The notes beneath the pieces are model-generated. The model saw nothing but the letters and a program-made list of their open reading frames with translations. It ran no database searches and was not told the origin of the DNA. Made by a program: the position numbers and the translations under genes. DNA of 54,381 nt from an uncultured Phascolarctobacterium sp. GTDB taxonomy: Bacteria; Bacillota; Negativicutes; Acidaminococcales; Acidaminococcaceae. The stretch spans positions 1 through 54,381 of the forward strand of contig NZ_CALDXR010000015.1 in the NCBI RefSeq assembly GCF_937920985.1, written 5' to 3'. Shown piece by piece: positions 49,722 to 54,381 of this stretch; position 1 is the first letter of the stretch, and each line of letters begins with the position of its first letter.

Positions 49722-50129
49722 CTATCTTCTTACTACAGTTACCTCTAAGCTTTTATCATCATTTCTTATTATACAATCATTTATTCCATCTTTATAACTA
49801 ACAATATTACTATTTTGAGCTGTCAGGACCTTCTCAACTTTTCTTTGATAATAATTAATTTTTTCGTCATTACTCATCTCTTCAATTCTTATATTTCTCT
49901 TGAGTACTAAAGTACACTTTCCAAAAACCTCATCTTTTTTGTAAAAATCTATCCAAACGCTATTCTCTGGATCCCGTATGCACAAAAAGCTCTTATATAT
50001 GCTTAAATCATCTTTATTTGTGACATTATATCCGAAAACTATTTTCCATACTATTATACAAAATATTAGTATACTAAAAAAGCAACCTATAAAAATACCT
50101 GTTTTAACTTTTCTCCCATATCTAGTCAT
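49722..50129 (-). CDS. Membrane-anchored candidate immunity protein 1
   Basis: A 135-residue protein: short basic start (MTRYGRKVKTG), one membrane helix (IFIGCFFSILIFCIIVWKIV, about 12-31) and a mixed alpha/beta-looking extracytoplasmic domain with LCIRDPENSVWIDFYKK. The ATG at 50129 follows GGGAG; the frame is open upstream into the toxin gene's end. It starts 17 bases after the CdiA-type stop codon, the classical place of a cdiI gene. AT-rich. No recognised family. Confidence 0.7.
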   Translation of the reverse strand: MTRYGRKVKTGIFIGCFFSILIFCIIVWKIVFGYNVTNKDDLSIYKSFLCIRDPENSVWIDFYKKDEVFGKCTLVLKRNIRIEEMSNDEKINYYQRKVEKVLTAQNSNIVSYKDGINDCIIRNDDKSLEVTVVRR

Positions 50130-50146
50130 TATATCATCTCCCAATA

Positions 50147-53100
50147 CTAATCTTTGCAAAGTGTAATTTTGTTAAAGCTATCATCATAAGATAACTTAGT
50201 TCTATTGATATCAACCCATACATATGTATTATTCTTTTCATCGTATCCAGATAACATCTTACAATTATTATTCTCTATTTTTAATACTATTTTCTGATGA
50301 GTTTCTTTATTTTCAAAAATATCAAATTTCCCTTTCAAAGGATTGGAAATAAACCTAGCTACAGCCTCATCGTATGATTTATGATACAGTTCTTTGAAAG
50401 GATGCCAAGTACTATAACTACTCCTGCTACCAACAAAATATGCATATGACATGCCAGCCTGAATAGAAGCTTTCATTTCTAATGATATGCCATATTCTCC
50501 TGAAAAATTATTTAAATTTCCTTCTAGCAAATCACTAATAGGCATACTACCACCTATATGAAGTCCATTTATATCGGCTCCAGAAGATATTGATGCACCT
50601 GATATAATATCACTTGCTTTTACATTATTTGCAAAGATAATCTTTGTTACAGACATTCCAACAGGATTATTGCTACCAGACAAAGCAATATTAACTCCTG
50701 TATTATCGAAAATTAATAAATCATTGCTATCATCTGGATTTAACGTTATAAAACAGCCTACTGTTCCATCAACATATTTATAAGATCCATCAACCATAAT
50801 TGCATATGCCTCATTTTCCTTTAATGTATTAGGATTAATCATATCTATATATTTTTTAAAAAATAAATGATAAAAATTGTTCTTTGTAGCACTAGCAGCA
50901 ACACTCGCCCCAGCTTGCGTATTACCAGACACTAAGTCACTAATCACTGCTCCTAAGACAGCACTAACCCACTGCGCCTTATCAGGATCACCATCTGCAA
51001 CTTTAACTATTTCTTCAATAACCAGCTTGTTTATTCCAGCAGCAGTTGCACCAGCAAGAAAATCTCCCCCAGTAAGCTTACTCATAATTCCACCAACAAC
51101 TGCATGATAAAGAGCTTTCTGTTCGTTGCTGCCATCCATGTAGTGAATCTCATTATACGCCAATTCGCCAAACAAATTTGCTAATTCCTGGCGTTCTTCA
51201 ATTTTTGTCTTATCAAAAATCTCGCCAAGCTTATTAAGGCTGTTTGCATTATCACGATTCAGCTTATTGATATCCTGCTTCTGATTCTCTTTATCACGGA
51301 TTTCAATAGTTCCTTTGCTAATAGTAGCTTTCGTTGTGCTTTCAGCTTCTCCGCTTGCAGGCATGCCAATATCAGGTGTTATACCTTTTTCATTGTATTC
51401 TGCATCATTGTTTTTGTTTACTTTGATGCCAGCTCCACCTGCTTTGTAATCCGCCTTATTTTGAATATCTTCAAACGTCAACGTACCTGTCGAAAGCTTA
51501 TTCTTGTCAGCATCAGCAGTACTTGAAATAATACCACCCTTAAGGTCAGTATTAGCTTCTACACGAATATCAAAGCCATCTTCGCCTGCGTAGATACCGC
51601 TCTGGCCTGTTACACTTTCATATTTGCTGTCAATTTTGCCTACGCTTGCGCTGCCGCTAATGGCTTTATTGCTGCCAAGCCCAACGCTCGCGCCAACAGA
51701 TTTATTGTTTTCCTTATCGCTGTTGCTGTCCTGCTTGCTTTCGATGTTAAGGCCTCCGCCTACGTTACCGGTAACCTTTTCACCGCTCAGCTTGCCACCT
51801 TTAATATTGGTGTCGTTACCGCTTGCAAAACTCAAATCTTTATTGGCAGTCACATTGCTTTCGTTATAGGTTGTGCCATTTGCAGACACTTCTCCCTTGG
51901 ACATACTGCCAGAAATGCTGTAGCTTGGGCCTTTGCCAAGTTCTAGCCTTGCGCCAACACTTGCACTGCTGGATTTACTGTTTTGCTCCGTTTTATTAGT
52001 ATTTTTAGACGCAGTTATATTAAGGTTTTCTTTAGCGTTTAAGGTAACGTCCTTGCCTTCAACATTGCTGCCAGTGATATTAATATCTTTCTTCGTAGAA
52101 GTAACATTAACATCTCCTCCCGCCTTTACTTCGCTGGCGTTAGCTACTGTTGTTGTGCTATTACTTTCACTCTTGCTCTTCGTTGTGCCAAGGCTGACAT
52201 TAATAGACAAGTTTTCGGTTACCTTGCCACCGCCATTGCTTTTAATATTTTTGATAGCTTTATCAGCATCCTTGTATCCTTTGACAGCAACTAAAGCACC
52301 AAGGCGTTTATCTTCAACATCTGCTGCATGTTTTACGCTGTTCGCTGCATTATTTACAACATCTACATAACCTCCGCCAACAAAAACACTCAGTCCTGTT
52401 CTTTTAAACTCATGCTTCTCCTGTGCGTTGTAAATGCTGTCGCTGTTTTCAATTTTAACATTTTCGCCAGTGATATTTATATCCTTTCCTGCGACAACAC
52501 TGCTGCCTTTAACGTCAGCAGCCTTATCAGCATTCAGGTTCACATTGCCTTTAACACTGCCAACTGTGCTTCCCACCTGCTCAGCGTTCTGGTTGGCGTA
52601 CTGATCCTTCTGCTTTTCCTTGCCAATGGTAAAGCCTAAGCCGCCGCCAGCAAACACACCGCTTTTCTTTACAGCTTTTCTGTATTCGCTTTCGCTTGTC
52701 TGCTCCGCACTGCCGATATTCATATTGCCGCCGGTTTTTACGCTTACGTCATTATCTGCAACTACGTTGCTGCCTGTAATATTCATATCTTTTTTACTGC
52801 TAATCGCAAGCTCTCCGGCAGAAACATTGCTGCCAACAACAGTATTCTGCTTACTGTAATCATAAATATCTGTTGTTTTGGACGAAAGCACCCCACTGAC
52901 CTTGTTGTGCTCTTCGTGCAGGCGCTCATGGTATTCTGTTTCATTAGCAATATTTATATTATTTTCTGCAGTCAGGTCTGCTTTTCCTGCTTCACTGGCT
53001 ACGTTGCTGCCTTTAATATTGATATCTTTGCCGCTAGCAATGCTGATATCGTTCTTCGCCGCAATAGTACTGCCCTTCACAGCTTCATCTACCTGCTTGT

Positions 53101-54381
53101 TATGGTTGTAATAGCTGCTGCCACGCTTGCCCACTTCGCTTTCCTCGCTGTACAAATCTTTCACAGCAGTCAGGCTTACATCGCCTTTAGCATTCAACTC
53201 CACGTCTTTTTTCGCACTCAAAATACCACCAGCAATGCTGATGTTCTTTTTCGCATTCAGGCGGATGTTCTCGCCGCTCAGCGCACTTTGCTGGTGCTGC
53301 ACGTCATGGATTTCTGCTGAAGAACTGCCATAAGCTACGGCAACATGCTTTTCATTGGCAACCGTTACGATATCAACATCATTAGCATTAAGAGTCAAAT
53401 CCTTGCCTGCAGTCAGATTTACACCTTTATTCGTAATGTTCTTGCCTGCCTCCAGCGTCAAATTCTGCCCAGCACTAATAGAACCAGTTGCTTCAATCTT
53501 TTTCTGGTTCAGCTCCTTATATTGTTTTTCGCTAACAGTTACTTCGTTGGTAATGTTCTCCGCTTGTAGCAATACATCCGCTTTTGCACGCATTGTACCA
53601 CTGTTAGTAATATTCTTTTCTGCTTTTATCTTCAGGTTTTCACCTGCGATATCACCTTTATTGCTAACATTTTCTGCGCGCAAAGCTATAGTACCATCGC
53701 TTCTGATGTTACCCATGTTCTTGATATCCTGCTTGGAGTACAGCTCTACCTCACCGCCTACGATGAGCGCACCATCAGGACGCAAATCTTCGCTGCGCAC
53801 CTGTGCCAGGAACACCTCCGGTACAAGAACCTTTTCGCCGTTGACTACTTCTTCCACCAGCCAGACAATATCTGTGGTCAGGCTTGCCATCTGCTCTGCT
53901 GTCAGTGCTACGCCAACCTTCAAATCCATTGCTTCCGCAACTACTGCACCTGCGTTCATCAGGGCAGCAAACTGCTCCATATCGCTGCCGTAATCACCAA
54001 GATATTTCTTTCCTGTCAGCGTACCAATCTGCTGCAGCACAAACTGCTGCTCAAAATAACCATCACCAAGTCGTTTACCAACCTTCTCCGGATCTGCCTT
54101 TACACGCTCCAGGAGGTAGTCACTGGAAAGGAACTCATGATAATCAGCAAATTTCTTGTTCGTTTCAATAAGATACTTCGCCTTTGCATCTTCCGTCAGC
54201 TTAAAGATTTTGCTGTTGATATGCAGACTGGAAATATCCATCATTTTATCACCTGTTTGGTTGTCCTTGCCTGCTGCTGCCTTATCATCAGCCTTTCCTT
54301 CTACGCTGGTAGATACATCCTGCTTCTCCTTATAAAGCTTTTCGTCCGTAAGATGATTTTCTGCATCCGTCTTGAAATAAT
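50147..54381 (-). CDS. CdiA/FhaB-like two-partner-secretion hemagglutinin, C-terminal part
   Basis: About 1410 codons are visible; the frame has no stop and continues beyond the right edge, so the N-terminal secretion domain is missing. The first ATG at 54244 is internal. After a helical segment (KVGKRLGDGYFEQQFVLQQI) come FHA-type beta-helix repeats with NITGSN/NIKGSN motifs over about 900 residues. Next is the pretoxin region (ELAYNEIHYMDG; AVVGGIMSKLTGGDF; AGASVAASATKNN, the counterpart of the VENN border). The last 240 residues (50150-50869) are AT-rich and unlike known repeats, as for a variable C-terminal toxin; I recognise no catalytic motif. Two membrane proteins follow, likely immunity. 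Confidence 0.88.
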   Translation of the reverse strand, partial: YFKTDAENHLTDEKLYKEKQDVSTSVEGKADDKAAAGKDNQTGDKMMDISSLHINSKIFKLTEDAKAKYLIETNKKFADYHEFLSSDYLLERVKADPEKVGKRLGDGYFEQQFVLQQIGTLTGKKYLGDYGSDMEQFAALMNAGAVVAEAMDLKVGVALTAEQMASLTTDIVWLVEEVVNGEKVLVPEVFLAQVRSEDLRPDGALIVGGEVELYSKQDIKNMGNIRSDGTIALRAENVSNKGDIAGENLKIKAEKNITNSGTMRAKADVLLQAENITNEVTVSEKQYKELNQKKIEATGSISAGQNLTLEAGKNITNKGVNLTAGKDLTLNANDVDIVTVANEKHVAVAYGSSSAEIHDVQHQQSALSGENIRLNAKKNISIAGGILSAKKDVELNAKGDVSLTAVKDLYSEESEVGKRGSSYYNHNKQVDEAVKGSTIAAKNDISIASGKDINIKGSNVASEAGKADLTAENNINIANETEYHERLHEEHNKVSGVLSSKTTDIYDYSKQNTVVGSNVSAGELAISSKKDMNITGSNVVADNDVSVKTGGNMNIGSAEQTSESEYRKAVKKSGVFAGGGLGFTIGKEKQKDQYANQNAEQVGSTVGSVKGNVNLNADKAADVKGSSVVAGKDINITGENVKIENSDSIYNAQEKHEFKRTGLSVFVGGGYVDVVNNAANSVKHAADVEDKRLGALVAVKGYKDADKAIKNIKSNGGGKVTENLSINVSLGTTKSKSESNSTTTVANASEVKAGGDVNVTSTKKDINITGSNVEGKDVTLNAKENLNITASKNTNKTEQNSKSSSASVGARLELGKGPSYSISGSMSKGEVSANGTTYNESNVTANKDLSFASGNDTNIKGGKLSGEKVTGNVGGGLNIESKQDSNSDKENNKSVGASVGLGSNKAISGSASVGKIDSKYESVTGQSGIYAGEDGFDIRVEANTDLKGGIISSTADADKNKLSTGTLTFEDIQNKADYKAGGAGIKVNKNNDAEYNEKGITPDIGMPASGEAESTTKATISKGTIEIRDKENQKQDINKLNRDNANSLNKLGEIFDKTKIEERQELANLFGELAYNEIHYMDGSNEQKALYHAVVGGIMSKLTGGDFLAGATAAGINKLVIEEIVKVADGDPDKAQWVSAVLGAVISDLVSGNTQAGASVAASATKNNFYHLFFKKYIDMINPNTLKENEAYAIMVDGSYKYVDGTVGCFITLNPDDSNDLLIFDNTGVNIALSGSNNPVGMSVTKIIFANNVKASDIISGASISSGADINGLHIGGSMPISDLLEGNLNNFSGEYGISLEMKASIQAGMSYAYFVGSRSSYSTWHPFKELYHKSYDEAVARFISNPLKGKFDIFENKETHQKIVLKIENNNCKMLSGYDEKNNTYVWVDINRTKLSYDDSFNKITLCKD

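Noticed and set aside
50877..53993. Several plus-strand frames rich in Leu/Ser/Thr across the hemagglutinin repeats
   Set aside because: They are antisense shadows of the repeat region.

Overview
The window reads as a piece of chromosome from a diderm Firmicute of the class Negativicutes, most likely an Acidaminococcaceae/Phascolarctobacterium-like gut bacterium. This is inference. The grounds are Gram-positive style promoters and AGGAGG ribosome binding sites, a two-partner-secretion hemagglutinin/CdiA-type protein (which needs an outer membrane), and a B12-dependent methylmalonyl-CoA mutase operon near a DASS dicarboxylate transporter, as expected for a succinate-to-propionate metabolism. 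Base use is near balanced, with AT-rich islands at the right end.

Layout. 1-3010: 5' tip of a group II intron just past the terminator of a feoA-feoA-feoB-(FeoB-associated protein) iron uptake operon. 3072-6440: a Zn/Cd-type P1B ATPase with a long His/Cys repeat extension. 6471-12104: a five-gene Nik/Dpp-type ABC importer behind a cobalamin riboswitch, so probably a cobalt/nickel importer. 12128-17081: a MATE exporter, an AstE-like hydrolase, a CDF metal exporter behind a NiCo riboswitch, and an orphan solute-binding lipoprotein. 17102-23876: glycerol kinase, a DctPQM TRAP transporter, a glycerophosphodiesterase and a LacI-type regulator. 23951-26421: AzlCD and a DUF234-type ATPase. 26819-30240: DASS transporter, two small related proteins and a LysR regulator. 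30505-30761: a cobalamin riboswitch with no obvious gene. 30957-37927: cobalamin riboswitch, MsrA-like protein, mutA, mutB, meaB. 38083-38374: a small transcription unit coding two related tiny peptides. 38456-45962: the housekeeping block tig-clpP-clpX-lon-engB plus an AbrB-family membrane protein. 46004-48735: tRNA-Gly(GCC), two unknown proteins, and an AAA-ATPase/PD-(D/E)XK protein. 48736-54381: a hemagglutinin remnant, two membrane-anchored candidate immunity proteins, and the C-terminal part of a large CdiA/FhaB-like protein running off the right edge.

How it works together. Much of the window concerns cobalt and B12: cobalt/nickel import under a B12 riboswitch, Co/Ni export under a NiCo riboswitch, a B12-dependent mutase under a B12 riboswitch, and a fourth B12-sensing RNA that stands alone. 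A second theme is glycerol-phosphate use (TRAP, phosphodiesterase, glycerol kinase). The best candidates for something new are the tandem tiny peptides at 38151-38285, the CdiA C-terminal toxin-like domain with its two immunity candidates at 49248-50869, the catalytic-cysteine-less MsrA-like protein in the mutase operon, the orphan cobalamin riboswitch, and a possible structured RNA shared between 26819-26862 and 36731-36825.
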